Under the pieces are notes generated by a model. That model was given only the letters and a program-made list of their open reading frames with translations, was not told the origin of the DNA and searched no databases. Source: Odobenus rosmarus divergens (taxonomy: Eukaryota > Chordata > Mammalia > Carnivora > Odobenidae). Taken from it: a DNA stretch of 64,000 nt. This document shows, piece by piece, positions 23,471 to 35,296 of this stretch (the first letter of the stretch is position 1; the number at the start of each line of letters is the position of its first letter). The stretch covers positions 2,198,275-2,262,274 of the forward strand of contig NW_004450583.1 of the NCBI RefSeq assembly GCF_000321225.1, given 5' to 3'. Made by a program: the position numbers and the translations under genes.

Positions 23471-25329
23471 TTGATGAAGAGTCTACTATGGGAGGGACTA
23501 ACTTCTGTCCTCCTGCCACTCTTGTGGTAGTAGCTAACATACAAACAGACAGCCTTTAAGTCTTATTTTTTGTAATAAGAAAACCCCAGTGAGCTTGGTG
23601 TTTGGGTGAACCTTGGGAACCTTTTAGAGCCATTTCTAGGGTAGACAGCAACGAAGTAGAAGAGGAGAAGATTTATTCTTAATAAATCTGTTTTCTCATT
23701 TCTTAGTAGTACTCCCTTGCCCACTGATGTTCTCCTGCCTTACTGTTCTGATTATAGACAGGCTGAGGGGCCCCCCTACACAGGCACTCGGTATAGCACG
23801 GATGTCAGCATTGTGAAGGTGTGGTGGGGAAGAGGAGAGTGTTCCAGGAGGACTTAGAGGAAAGACAACGAGTCGATGCAGCCTCCTGCTGCCTCACTGT
23901 CTGGTTTCTTTCAGCCACTTGCTGGAAGAAGGGCCTGAACTGGCAGTAAAGCTGGGATTTACAAACCAACTAACAGTTCTGCTTTTGCATTATTATTGTT
24001 TGATTAAGAATCATTCATTTTTTTCTCATTCATATCTGGTTTCATTCATTCTTGGTAGGTTTTACACCAAATCAATGAGACATAGTCCCTGCCCTGAAGG
24101 AGCTCAGGGGCTGGTGGAAAGAGCAGAAAATCTCCATCTACTTGGTGATAAGCCAGTCATATCTCCTAGCTGGGTGGTTGTGGGTTCCGTGGACACGTTA
24201 ATCATGCTCCTCAGAGTCCCATGTGTTCCTAAGAAGGCTCAGCACCATGTCGGTCCCTTGGCTGGTGCCCAGTGACCTTCATGAATGATTTCACTGACGG
24301 GTTGCTACACATCTCTCCTCCCCATGGGGCTCGTGGTGCCTTGATGTCTTGGAGTGTGAAAGTGGAGATTTTTGTCTGTTTCTTGTTTGGGGGTGGGTAT
24401 GTGGAGGGCCCGTTTTGGGAGGTTTCTGCCTCACTGATAGTGAAAGTGCTTCAGAAATCTGAGCTGGGGGGTGATGGCAGAGGAAGTTTCTTGTGTGAGG
24501 AGCTTGGATGCTGGATGCCCTTCCCCTAGTTCTCTCTCTCCTGGCTCTTGTACAAAGAGTTGTGATGTTACTGGGTATGTGCATGCTCAACGATATGAGT
24601 GGGTCTTGCCTTGCTTCCCAAACCCAGATGCTCAGGTGTAAAGTTCAGGATTTGTTGAGCTGTGTACAAGCCTTGGGTTCTGGCATTACATCTTTTTTTT
24701 TTTTTTTTTTTTTTTCCTGGTGACATCTGACATGCAGGGAATTACTCCCCCTGGGTAAGTGGTATATTGTCACTGTTCTCCCTCAACCTATAACTGACAA
24801 AGCAAGGTCAGCCCTGCTTGAAAACGGGAGGCTGGTTGGAAGTGTCACAAAATGGCAGCATAGCCCATGAGAAGTCAGCCCAATGAAAGCAGGAGCACTG
24901 CTGAAGCTGCTCTTTCCTGCCCTGTGGTCACTTCCATCCCATCCTTTTCCAGAGCCTTCAATGAATGATGAGTTAACAGGATTCCCCAGGTACCCATGAG
25001 TCCACCTGGGGGAAAGACACAAGAGAAAGCGCCTCTAATGTGGTGTCCCAGTGAGTGTTTTCACCCACAGGGTCATGTTGAAGTCACCCAGTGGGGAGGG
25101 CATAGACCCCACTTGGGTAAATAAGGGAGTGAAAAAGTTGGAAAATGTGGTATGAATTTCTTACTCGCATTGTTTCGGGGCCAGTTCCTACCCTGTCAGT
25201 TCTCTCTGCACCCCACCCCACCCTTTTTAATGACTTATTTGTACTGGAAAGCAAACTATTAATCACAAACAGAATGGCTCTGTAACTTCCAAACAAACAC
25301 GGAACAGTTCTAGGGGCTGTGAAAAAGCC
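23471..25329. other. Mostly single-copy DNA
   Basis: No gene recognised. A fragment of the old repeat 'agtccctgccctgaaggagc' lies at 24087-24106. A T25 tract is at 24692-24716, preceded by unique sequence and not attached to a SINE body. Confidence 0.5.
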
Positions 25330-25720
25330 AAACCCTTGGCAGAGATTCGAAAACGTGTTTCTTTTATATATGTTTTAGAAATGCCACCATTTTTCCTTAG
25401 GCACAGAAGGTTCCCTTTAATTAGCAGTGAATTTCCCATTTTCCCTTTCTTCCTGAGGCATCTATAAAAGCCCTGACCTAGTAAAAGGCAGGTACACAGC
25501 TCTCAATTGAGCCCTATTGATGTGCTAGTATAGTTTTAATTGTGTTGAGATTTCCTTGCCAAAGTGACACATGCAGAAGCATTTTAAAAACGTATAGGGT
25601 TCGTAACTCTTTCGCTGTCTAGAGCTCTTGAATTATGAATGTCTCTTCCGCTGCCTATTCGGTTCTTCTGAATCTGTAAAATTACTTTAATAACCTGTGT
25701 GGGGGTAATGTTAATATGTT
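25330..25720. promoter_or_regulatory. Candidate conserved non-coding element
   Basis: Repeat-free AT-rich block with many homeodomain-type cores ('ctttaattagcagtgaattt', 'agttttaattgtgttg', 'aaattactttaataacc') and no coding frame. Flanking DNA is more ordinary. This is an inference from motif density only. Confidence 0.22.
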
Positions 25721-26832
25721 TGTTCAGTAGTGTGAATTTACTAGCATTCCTACCTCACTTCAGGGAGCTGGCTTGGCCCTTCTGATGCAAGCCCTTGGTT
25801 GCAAGAAGAGGCAAATTATGGTGGTGGGGTTTTGTCCCCCCCGCCCCCCCAACCAGTTCCACCATTAGTAATCGTTCTGTTGCACAGAGTGTGTGATAAA
25901 TCAACCTCAGGAGAGTCAGATTTGCCATAACATGACACTACCTATCAGCTCCTCAGGTCTAAGTTGACTCGCAGCCTTTTGGGCTGTATATTTCTTCAAA
26001 GTCTAGCGCCAGTTTCTTAGTCAGCTCTAACTAATTTCAGAGTGGAAGGGAAACTTGACTGGAGTGCTGTTTGGGATCTGCTTTTTAATCCTGGTCTGTT
26101 TAATGTTTGCTCCTGACAGTCTAGGCCAGACATCATTTTAATGGTATGTGTGGTGATAAAGCCAATAAACTGTCAAGATGATTGATAATCTAAGCATTAT
26201 AGCAATATGACTTTCCTGTTCTCCTCTGTGCTTTAGATGATGGTTTCCAAATTGAATTCCTACAGTGTGTGCTGTATGTGTGTGCCTGTTGGAGGCTCCC
26301 CTAACAGTGTTTGAAGGAGGTAGCTGTGTTTAATGTAAGATTTTTTAGCCCTCAATTACCCACACAAATATATCTGCATACGTGTTGGTACCCTCTAATT
26401 TGGGAAACATCAAGAATTTATGGTTCTGCCCTTGCAACAGTCCCCCAGCAATTTATGGGCACTGGTGGAACTTTTTATTATGTCTTTATGATGTTTTTTC
26501 ACCTGGCATGCATCTTAGATTCCATGTGGTTGATTCTGTTATCTGTGGTTGAAAGACATTACAGATAACGAAGTGCACTGTATTAAAGGCAGGCTTCTGG
26601 TTTCCTTTCCTTTTCTCTTTGTTTCTTTTTTCTTTTAATTTAGCAGACATTTTTAGCATCTGGTCTTCATCTCATTAATCAGAGCCGACCAGGTGTTTTA
26701 GGGTGGTGACAGTGGGAGTGCTTGGCCCCTCTTTGTTGGCCCTCATGGGCCACCGTTGCTGGCTTACATTTCCCCCTTCCTTGGAGCCGTGTTGCCTGGG
26801 AACAGAAACCCAAATGGCCAGAGAGGCTGGGC
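25721..26832. other. Single-copy DNA, nothing recognised
   Basis: Contains a C-rich tract at 25836-25850 (C7, G, C7). Otherwise no repeat or exon recognised. Confidence 0.45.
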
Positions 26833-26859
26833 TGTGTGTGTGTGTGTGTGTGTGTGTGT
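26833..26859 (+). repeat. (TG)n microsatellite
   Basis: An uninterrupted TG dinucleotide run of 27 bases. Such runs are commonly length-polymorphic. Confidence 0.97.
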
Positions 26860-27983
26860 TAAACCACTTAAGTGAGCTTACCAGGAGAGAAAAGAAAAAA
26901 GGAAGGAAATCTTAAACTCAAAGCTCTTTAATAGGACTTAAAATTCTCTTCTGCTTTCTGCTAACATAGATGTGTTTTTGTGTGGTTGTGGGTGTGTGCA
27001 TGTTATTTGGAGTACTACTTTTAAGGTGGCGTCTAGATAGAACACTAGACTGTAAGACTGTGGATCTGAGGGTCACAGAATGTTACTGCCAGCAAGGTGT
27101 CTCTGATAGCTGTCGACACAGTGATTCACTGGGCATTGGTTCCAAGTCTTGTTTTACAGATGAGCCTGGGCCCTGGAGAGGGAGCATGTCTGGATCAGTG
27201 GCAGAACGGGGACTGGTGTCCATGTGTGCCTTATTGGGGATTGACTATCCTTTACAATTCATGAGTTTCCTTCACTGAATGCTCATTTTTCCCTTGGTCG
27301 GGAGACACTGGGCAAGTCATTTCATTTTTCTGGCCTTTCTCTATAAAATAAAGGTGGCTGGATTTGCTAGCCTCTAAGCTCACTTTCATTGTAGAAGCCT
27401 GTGGCATGGGGGAAGGATTGAGCTTGGTACTGTGAAATTTCCTAAAACCATCCAGAGTTGGTCTCCGTTTCTCACATTCTCTTCTGCATGTATAGTCCTT
27501 GTCCCTTCTTTTCCTGCTGTTTAGAACCTAAAATTTGTTGTCTCCTGTGGCTCACCAGGCCAGAAAGAATGCATGATTTTTCCACAGATGAAAATGAAAT
27601 ATTAAGAAACTGTCACCTTAGCCTGCTTTACCTGCCAGCTAATATCTGTGCTAGGCCACCTTAATCTGAAATACTCTGTAGTTTGGTTCAGTGTACATGT
27701 TGTGAGGTAAAAAGTATACAAGGTTAAAAACTTGGGAAGACCAACAACCAACAAGACCATTAATACCAATGAATAAAAGCACATCAGTCAGATAAACTCC
27801 AAGGACTGTTACTTTCCTTGTGCCAGCTCAGAAAGCTCAGCGGTGGGAATGCACATCCACCAGCTCCATCTCCAGTTCTAGGTAAGTGGGAAATTGTACT
27901 TGTGGATGGAATCAAATCCGTATCTTCAGGGGAGCCTAAAGCCCTGGCCTGGAGAGATGGTGGTGATGGTGGTGGCGGCTTGC
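26860..27983. other. Single-copy DNA with a possible MIR-type remnant
   Basis: 'aagtcatttcatttttctgg' and 'tctctataaaataaaggtgg' at 27315-27358 resemble the MIR core in sense orientation. No gene recognised. Confidence 0.4.
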
Positions 27984-28440
27984 ACTGATTAAGGGGTCCA
28001 TTCTGAGCCAGACATAATTCTTATTACTTCGACAGATATTTGTTTCATTCTCTGACAACTCACTGGGGGGCGGGGAGGTAAGTTAGTAGGTTTGAACAGT
28101 TATCACTATTTTGCAGATGAGGAAACAGGCTGAGAGAGGTCACCTAGTTAGGTACCCAACTAGTAGGTGGTGGGGTTCAAACTTGGCCCCTCACTCTTTT
28201 TTTTTTTTTAAGATTTTATTTATTTATTTGACAGAGAGAGACACAGTGAGAGAGGGGACACAAGCCAGGGGAGTGGGAGAGGGGGAAGCAGGCTTCCTGT
28301 CGAGCAGGGAGCCTGATGTGGGGCTTGATCCCAGGACCCTGGGATCATGACCTGAGCTGAAGGCAGATGCTTAACGACTGAGCCACCCAGGCGCCTCTTG
28401 GTCCCTTACTCTTAACCACTGTGCCTTACTACCCTGCGTT
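27984..28440 (-). mobile_element. MIR, antisense, split by a CAN SINE
   Basis: The left part runs from about 27984 through 'gatgaggaaacaggctgaga' (28118) and 'tagtaggtggtggggttcaa' to about 28198. The right part resumes at 28398 with 'cttactcttaaccactgtgc', the complement of the MIR tRNA-like head. The SINE at 28199-28397 separates the two halves. Confidence 0.8.
28199..28397 (-). mobile_element. CAN SINE inserted in a MIR
   Basis: Reversed SINE with T12 at its left end and head 'actgagccacccaggcgcct' at its right. It is flanked by a 16-bp duplication with two differences: 'ttggcccctcactctt' at 28183-28198 and 'ttggtcccttactctt' at 28398-28413. Both copies match MIR, which fixes the relative age. 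Confidence 0.96.
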
Positions 28441-28499
28441 TGAAAGAACTCACAGCTCCAGTCTCGAGGCCTGTACACCTGTTTGAAGCAGAGGGCACG

Positions 28500-28665
28500 T
28501 GGACTGTGTGGCTCTAAGGAGGTCATTGGCCATCTGAGGCCATTTAGTCACCTGTAACATGGAGAGAGAGTTGTTCTAAGTTCAAATGCGAGAATAGAAG
28601 TGAAAATGCCTGTCAGAATACCCAGCACAGAAGAGGTGCTCACAAAAGGTTTGTAAAACAGGATA
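28500..28665 (+). mobile_element. MIR fragment, sense
   Basis: 'cattggccatctgaggccat', 'cagaatacccagcacagaag' and 'aggtgctcacaaaaggt' follow the MIR core and 3' part. Diverged. Confidence 0.55.
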
Positions 28666-30458
28666 ATGAGTTTGAAATTGTCACTGAGCTTGTTTTTTTT
28701 TTTTAATCTTTATTTCTTTGCACATCTTGCCCTTCCTGTCAGCTTCAGTATTTGATGTTTACTTTCCTCAGGTGATGACACAGCAGAACACAGGAGACTC
28801 TGATCCTGGCTTTTGAATTTGAAAAGTTTAGGCCCAAGTATAAGAAAAAAGATGTGAAAGACTGTGATGATAGAGGAACTGGCTGACTCTGGGTCCTAGA
28901 GAGAGATTGTCTGGGCTCAGGGGAGGAGAGTGTCAGAGGTGAAGAAAAGGAGAGATGCTAGTGGGTCCCTGAGATGGGGTCCTCTATCTCACGAAGTTTT
29001 GCGCTGTTGGCTGTTAGGATTACTTTGGAGCACTGGGAGAGGGTAGGGTTGGTTATCCAAGATGTCTAAACACAGGAAGATACAAGAGAGGCTTCTTGCA
29101 GAAGGGGTGGAAATTGAGCTGCATTCTGAAGGATGAGTGAGATTTGGATGGGGCACATCTACCAGCTTCAAGCTGCAACCCTCTATGCCCATCAACTTGT
29201 CCTCCTAAGTGTGAGTTTTCTCAATTAGTCTACCGAACAGATGATAGTATGTGAGAGTTCTTGTGGGGAAGGGGAGGAGGCTGGTCTGATGGCAAGGCAG
29301 AAAGGGGAGGGGATGTTGGCCGTACAGATGGAAGGGAGGTTGGTGGGAGGAGCTAAAGCAAGCCTTACAAGGATAGGGCTGGCATGGTTTCTGAAGCAGG
29401 AGAGTGGATCCTTCTCTGAAATAGCCACATATATGCCTAGAGGGCCAGGGTACTGGTCTAAGTTTGTATCTGCTTATTTCTTAGCTGGATCCACGGAGGA
29501 AAAAGAGAGGGCAGTTGGCACTGTAGCAGAGTCCCCCTTCCCTGCTCCCACTATATCCTCACTTGCACCTCTTCCATTGACTTTGGGAGGAGCCCCAACA
29601 TTTTTGGATTGAAAATAAAACACAGAAGGAGTGAGGAAACCAGGATTCTGGTTCTAACTTTACTCCTTAACATATTGTGGGACTGTGAGCCATTCCTGAG
29701 TGAGTGGTTGGATAAGGCCATGTCTCAGGTGCCTTCCTGCTCTTACCTGCCATGAACCTGTGATGGAAGTTGGGACCCTATGTGTCTGTTTGCAAATGGG
29801 GCCAGCTTGGGGAAGGCCTTGGCATTTCAGGGGCTGTTGTCCCCACCCCAGTATGACAGAACTTACCTGTCCATGTAACGGTTCTCAGTATCTCCCAAGT
29901 TTTGTATAAGCAACCCATGTTTTCAACCATTTGAACCAGAAATCTGAAAGTCTCTGGATGGCTTGAAAAAACCTGGCTTGCCATTGTTTTTCTCTGTTCC
30001 CTTCATATGAGGCACTTCATCTTCCAAACCCATTAGATCCAGAGCTCCCTGCAGGAGAGAATTGGGTCTTCATGGTTTCTGGGCCAAGAAAGAAGTGGAA
30101 CTTCGTATTAAATACTGGCTTCTTCCTCTTCTGCTTTCCTCTGTGAACAGCTCACTCTTCCATCTCCTCTGAAGTTGGGGAAAGAAAGAGCTATTGCTTC
30201 TGAAAGCTGTTAGCATTCCTGAGGAGCTGAAGGGTTCTGTCATGTACCTGGTTTATAGTAGTTTCTCACTTAGTATAAAACCACTACCACCACCTCTACA
30301 CGTCTACCAGTGTGGACAAATCTATCAATACTCTAACCTCTGAAGAATAGTCACAGCTTGAGAGAATGGCTCCTCAGGGCTGTGACTTCTACTTTCTATC
30401 TGTTGGATTGACTACAGCATGGAGTCCACATGGTCCTCGTTCCTTCTGAGGAGGTGGT

Positions 30459-30481
30459 GGGGGTGGGGAGGGATGGGGGGG
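30459..30481 (+). other. G-quadruplex-forming motif
   Basis: G runs of 5, 4, 3 and 7 bases at 30459-30463, 30465-30468, 30470-30472 and 30475-30481, with loops of 1, 1 and 2 bases. These short loops predict a very stable quadruplex. A second G/A-rich tract (runs of 3, 5 and 5 G) lies at 30882-30906. Confidence 0.8.
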
Positions 30482-30977
30482 AGTATAGGTACTGGAGATC
30501 AAGCAGAATTAGGAAATGCCTGTATATTCACAGCTAATAGTTCTCTCTCCTTTACTCAATGTGAAATATATCTTTTTTTATTCTTTTCCCGCTGATGGAG
30601 TGGTTCAGTGTAGACTATTACTTTGACCATTCTGCTTCAAGAAAAGCATTAGTAATTTATAAATAAAATACACATAAAAATAGGAGAAGTCAAATCGAGG
30701 TTTATTGACAACCAAGGCACTATTAATGTTGGAATGGCCTGGGTTTGAAGTTGAGTTAGTTTTTGTTGCTGATTTATGTGCTGTTTGTTTTAGGAGGACT
30801 ACGGGTTGTGAATGTTCTTGGGAACTGGCAGCTGGGAAGGAGCAGAACTAGTTTGGGTCTGAGTTCTCAGAGGAACAAGATGGGAGGGGGAGGGGGAGGA
30901 GGAGGAATGATTTGCATCCCTCTCTGTGCTTGATGGTTGTGTATTTAAGCAGGAGTGCATTGCCAGGAAATTGAGAA

Positions 30978-30996
30978 TGTGTGTGTGTGTGTGTGT
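30978..30996 (+). repeat. (TG)n microsatellite
   Basis: A 19-base TG run followed by 'ctgcgcacgcacgc', an alternating purine-pyrimidine stretch that could take a left-handed helix. Confidence 0.92.
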
Positions 30997-31629
30997 CTGC
31001 GCACGCACGCTTTATGTCAAGCAAAGCTCATTTAAAGTATACCTGTGTGGACATGAGGGTTTCAGACAACTGTTATTTATTTCTCTTGAATTTACTTTAC
31101 TTGTTAAACAAAATTTGACAGATGGTTTGCAACGAGAGTAATGAGACCATTACATAGCCAAGTTTTATCTTTACTGTATCAGTTGTTATGTGGAAAAGGG
31201 ATTTTCTTGGTTTGGGGGAGTTTAATTCCCTCTCTGTGGAGAAAATCAGATTCATTTAACTGGAAAATTAAGAGAATTGAAAGTTCGTTTTCTGAGCCTT
31301 ACCACACGGGGTATTGGCTTGTTAAAACCTTTCACCAGGGCCCATCTGATTTGAAGGTGCTGTGAAATGTTTTATGGCAGATGTGAAAAATTTGTGATCC
31401 TTCAGATTTTTTTTTCTCCTTCTAGTGTAACAAACTTCAGGGCTAAATTTCGCTTCTTATTCCAGGTTTCCTTGTGTGTTTCCTCTCTTTCTCCCTCCTG
31501 TGTGTTGGGTTTCTAACATGCAGGCACTACATTTTCATCATGAAGACACAAACACCATCCTCATGGAAAAGTCTGACTTAGTGTTTCTACATGTTGGTGA
31601 TTGCTTGTTAAATGGCTGGATATTTTAGA

Positions 31630-32100
31630 GGGGTATATTAGTTTCCTGTTGCTTCTGAAACAAATGACCACAAACTCACTTGCTTAAAACAACACAAACT
31701 TACTGTGTGTCTTACTGTGTGGAGGTCAGAAGTCCAAAATGGGTCTTACTGAGCTAAAATCAAAGTATTAGTAGGCCTGTGTTTTTCACAGATGCTCTAG
31801 GGAAGAATCTGTTACCTTATCCTTCCAGGTTCTCAGGGCTTGCCCACATTCCTTGGCTTTGGGGCCTTGCATCACTCTGAGCTCTGCTTTTGTTTTCATA
31901 TCTCCTTCTCTGATTCAGACCTTTGGGCTCCATCTTATAAAGGACCCTTGATAATCCAGGGTCATCTCCCTATTGCAAGATCCTTCATCTAAGGCACAAC
32001 AGCAAAGTCTGTTTTGCCATGTAAGGTAACAGATCCGCAGGTTCTAGGAACTAGGACATGGACATCTTGCAGGGGGCCAGGGGTAGGCATTTTTCTGCTT
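31630..32100 (-). mobile_element. MLT1-like (MaLR) solo LTR, antisense
   Basis: Begins 'tattagtttcctgttgcttc', continues 'aaacaaatgaccacaaactc', 'tgcttaaaacaacacaaact', 'tgtggaggtcagaagtccaa' and 'ctagggaagaatctgttacc', and ends near 'aggacatggacatcttgcag'. This is the complement of an MLT1-type LTR of the mammalian ERVL-MaLR group. No internal retroviral sequence flanks it, so it is a solo LTR or fragment. Confidence 0.65.
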
Positions 32101-32619
32101 TTGACTATGGGCAAGATACTAGGTGGTAAAAGCAAACATGTTTCTCTTGGTAGTTTTTTTTTTTAGGAGATTTTCTGAGCTTGTGGAATTACCCTAATTG
32201 TTATAATTAAAGAGTGATTGTTTCTATTGTAGGGATATTTCTCAGTTCTCCAGAATATACACTCTAAAACTTAGCTTTACTCCTGCCTGTGGTACAATTA
32301 ATTCAAAGCAACCTCCTTTTACTTTTCTTCCCCCTTTCTCCTGGGTTTCCAAGAGAAGAAAATTCTACCACTTTTCTATCTCTTTAAACCTAACAACAAA
32401 CCCCCAAATGTCAGTCTCCAAATGTCACATGTTCTTCTGTCTCTGGTGTGGGCAAGACCAGTGCCCTCATCTGGAGGGGCTGGAGCAGATAGATCGTTCT
32501 TCTGGTGTCTGTTTAGAATGTGTATGTTCAAAGTGGCTGGGCCCAAGAGGGGTCTTGCTGAGGATGACCCTGGCCTCTCTGAGGACATTTTAGAATCGCT
32601 ATTCTGGATGACAGGAAAA
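32101..32619. other. Single-copy DNA, nothing recognised
   Basis: No repeat or exon recognised between the LTR and the L1 3' end. Confidence 0.4.
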
Positions 32620-33200
32620 AGGCACAGGATGTTACATGAGTGGATGAATGAATAAACAAAATGTGGTGTATCTGCATCATGGGATATTACTCAAACTTAA
32701 AAAGGAATGGAGTACTGATCCATGCTACAACATGATGAACTTTAAAAACATTATGCCAAGTGAAAGAAGCCAGTCACAAAAGATCAGATATTTTTTTTCA
32801 TTTATATGAAATATCCAGAACATACAGGTAAATCCACACAGATAAAGATTAGTGGCTGCCAAGGGTTGGGTGAGGGGAGGAAGTGACTGCTTAATGAGTA
32901 TGGGGTTTCCTTTTAAGATAATGATAATGCTTCTTGGTGACTGTCGAACTGGGGAATTTCTGGCCTGGCTGAAGATGTTGGATCTCATTGTCCTCCCAGA
33001 CCTTTGACTTTATCCTGAAACCCCTCAGTAAAGGATTCCCTCCCTCTCTCCAAAAAAGAAAAAAAAAAAAAAAAAAAAAAGGTTTGGAACTAGATAAGGG
33101 TGATGTTTGCACAACATTGTGAATGTAATAAATGCTCCTAAATTGTTGAAAGTGGTTAATTGTGTGTAATAAGAATTTTACCTCAATTAAGAATAAAGAC
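32620..33200 (+). mobile_element. Old L1 3' end, sense, interrupted
   Basis: ORF2 end and 3'UTR: 'gtggtgtatctgcatcatgg', 'aaaaaggaatggagtactga', 'ccaagtgaaagaagccagtc', 'attagtggctgccaagggtt', then after an interruption 'tttgcacaacattgtgaatg' and 'aagaattttacctcaattaa' with the A-rich end near 33200. The segment 32930-33082 does not belong to L1 and ends in a long A run. Confidence 0.85.
32930..33082 (+). mobile_element. Processed-transcript-like insert with poly(A), source unknown
   Basis: About 150 bases interrupt the L1 3'UTR between 'aagataatgataatg' and 'ggtttggaactagataag'. The insert has the variant poly(A) signal AGTAAA at 33027-33032, 19 bases of sequence, and then an A-rich run (33052-33080, one G). 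That is the layout of the 3' end of a polyadenylated RNA copied into DNA. Its body is not SINE or L1. I cannot identify the source gene, and a clean target duplication is not visible. Confidence 0.6.
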
Positions 33201-33649
33201 TTCAGGTTTCTGGTCCAGCCTATAACAAGCTTGGAAGTCTGGTGCATGATAACAAAAAGTAAAAAGTTGAACAAACTGGAAAATAGCTTTACTTAGATCC
33301 ATAAGAGAAGTGAGGTCACAGGGTGAACTGCCTCCTAAATTGGAGAGATTGACAGACAAATGTAGAGAATCACAACGTACCAGAGCAGCAACATCCCTGG
33401 GAACCAGCACCTGGCTATAGAAACCTCAATTGTAATTGATGAATTGCTGGAGGTATAATGTGGACAATTCACAGTTAATAATTCCAGGGGCACCCAGTCA
33501 CCAGGGGGCTCCCACACTTTTGTGTATTTTACTTCCTGGATCTCTACCAGGTTCTCATATTAAATAAAGAGGAAAATCCCATTGTACTTCTGGCAGGGTT
33601 TGGGGGAATGGAACTATTTTTGAAACACGACAGAGCCTTCTATACTTAA
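33201..33649. other. Unassigned DNA between two LINE blocks
   Basis: No gene recognised. It may include diverged LINE 5' sequence belonging to the element that follows. Confidence 0.35.
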
Positions 33650-34151
33650 AATCTTAGGAGAATTCACCAGAGCCTAATTTACCTGGAAGAAGGGCCATGC
33701 CCACATTCAGCCTACTCTAGTCAGCCTGTCTACAAACACCTGAGAAGCACATGTGAGGTTCAATCTAGAGGCACATGTTCTGAAACTAAAAGATGGGAAT
33801 CTAATAGGATTATAAAATGTTTCCCTTTCCCCCATGTGTTACTAAAGGCCTATTTACAGCAGTTCTTTTTACCCAGCACATTATGCCCAGTTATCAAGAA
33901 ACACTTGCAAGAAATACTGAAAAGCATAAGGCAGTTGGAAGAGACCAAGCAAGACTTGATTGTGGCAGGGATGTTGGAATTATCAGACAAGGAATTTAAA
34001 ACTGATTAATGCACTAAGGGCTCTAATAGACAAAGTAGACTTCATGGAGGAACAGATGGGCAATGTAAGCAGAGACCTGGAAATTCTAAGAACCAAAAAA
34101 ATGCTAGAGATCAAAAATACTTAAGAGAAATGGAGAATGCCCTTTGGGCTT

Positions 34152-34336
34152 GGGGTCCCTGGGTGGCACAGTTGGTTGAACGTCTGACTCTTGGTCTGGC
34201 TCAGGTTCATGATCTCAGGATTATGATATTGAGCTTTGTGTCCGTTTCTATGCTCAGTGTGGAGTCCGCTTAGGACTCTTTCTCCCTCTGCCTCTCCCTG
34301 CTGCATGCATGCTCTCTCTCGGAAGTGAATACTAAT
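34152..34336 (+). mobile_element. Diverged CAN SINE with inverted copy of target sequence
   Basis: Sense SINE: 'ggggtccctgggtggcacag', 'gttcatgatctcaggattat', 'ctgcctctccctgctgcatg'. It lies in ORF1 of the host L1. Instead of a direct duplication, the right side carries an inverted copy of the left target: 'tgccctttgggctt' at 34138-34151 against 'aagcccaaaggca' at 34337-34349. The host resumes at 34369 ('tagactggacacagctgag'). Confidence 0.85.
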
Positions 34337-35296
34337 AAGCCCAAAGGCAATTTTTAAAAAGATTTTTTTAGACTGGACACAGCTGAGGAAAGAATATCTG
34401 ATCTTGATGATAATGAAGTAGCAACCTCCAAAACTGTGAAAAGCAAAGAGAGAAAAGACAAAGTAACAGAGCTGTGGGACAACTACAAAAGGTAAAACAT
34501 ACCTGTAATGGGAACACCAGAAGGAGAGGAAAGAGAAGAAACATTTGAAACAATAATTACTGAGAATTTCCCCTAAACTGATGTCAGATACTGAGCCACA
34601 GGTTGAGGAAGTTCGGAGAATACCAGGTGGGATAAATGCCAAAACCACCACCACCAGCAAGGACTGCATCTAGCTCTCTCATTTTCAAACTAAAGAAAAT
34701 CAGAGAAAGAAAATCTTAAGCAGCCAAAAGAAAAAAAAACACAGAGAAGCAAAGATAAGCATTATATCCAACTTCTTAGAAACTGCAAACAAGAGTGTGG
34801 AATAAAATATTTAAAATGTTGTGGGGAAAGAAAAACCCCAACCTAGAATTCTGTACCCTATGAAATTATCCTTCACAAGTGAAGGAACAGTACTTCCTCA
34901 GACAAAAATTGAGATTTGTTGCCAGTAGACCTGACTTATAATACAGGTTAAAACAACTTCTTTAGAGAGGAGTGTGATAACAGCTCCAAACTTGGATCTG
35001 CATCTCTATAGATGCAGAAAAAGCACTCGACAAAATTCAACCTCCTTTCATAATAAAATCTATCAATAAATTGAGTATAGAAGGAATATCCTTTAACATA
35101 ATAAAGGCCATATTTGACAAGCTCACATTGACCTCATACTCAGTGGTGAAAGTTTGAAAGCTTTGCCATTGAGATCAGGAACTAGACAAGGGTGCTCTCT
35201 CTCAACATTTCTATTCAACACATACTGGAAGTCTTTCCCAGAGCAATTAGGCAAGAAAAAGAAAAGGCCTCTGAATCAGAAAAAAAATGTTTCCTG

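Larger units (their letters stand above)
28666..31629. other. Mostly single-copy DNA
   Basis: No gene recognised. An old-repeat piece ('gaaattgagctgcattctga', 'aggatgagtgagatttgg') is near 29110-29150. The 123-codon frame at 29241-29612 has no recognisable domain. G-rich motifs and a TG microsatellite are listed separately. Confidence 0.5.

Noticed and set aside
24692..24716. T25 run considered as the tail of a reversed SINE or retrocopy
   Set aside because: No SINE body or duplicated flank can be seen on either side.
31630..32100. Possible endogenous retrovirus
   Set aside because: Only an MLT1-type LTR is visible; no gag, pol or env-like sequence adjoins it.
34121..34669. A 182-codon minus-strand open frame
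   Set aside because: It reads antisense through L1 ORF1 and a SINE; composition (purine-rich sense L1) explains the lack of stops.
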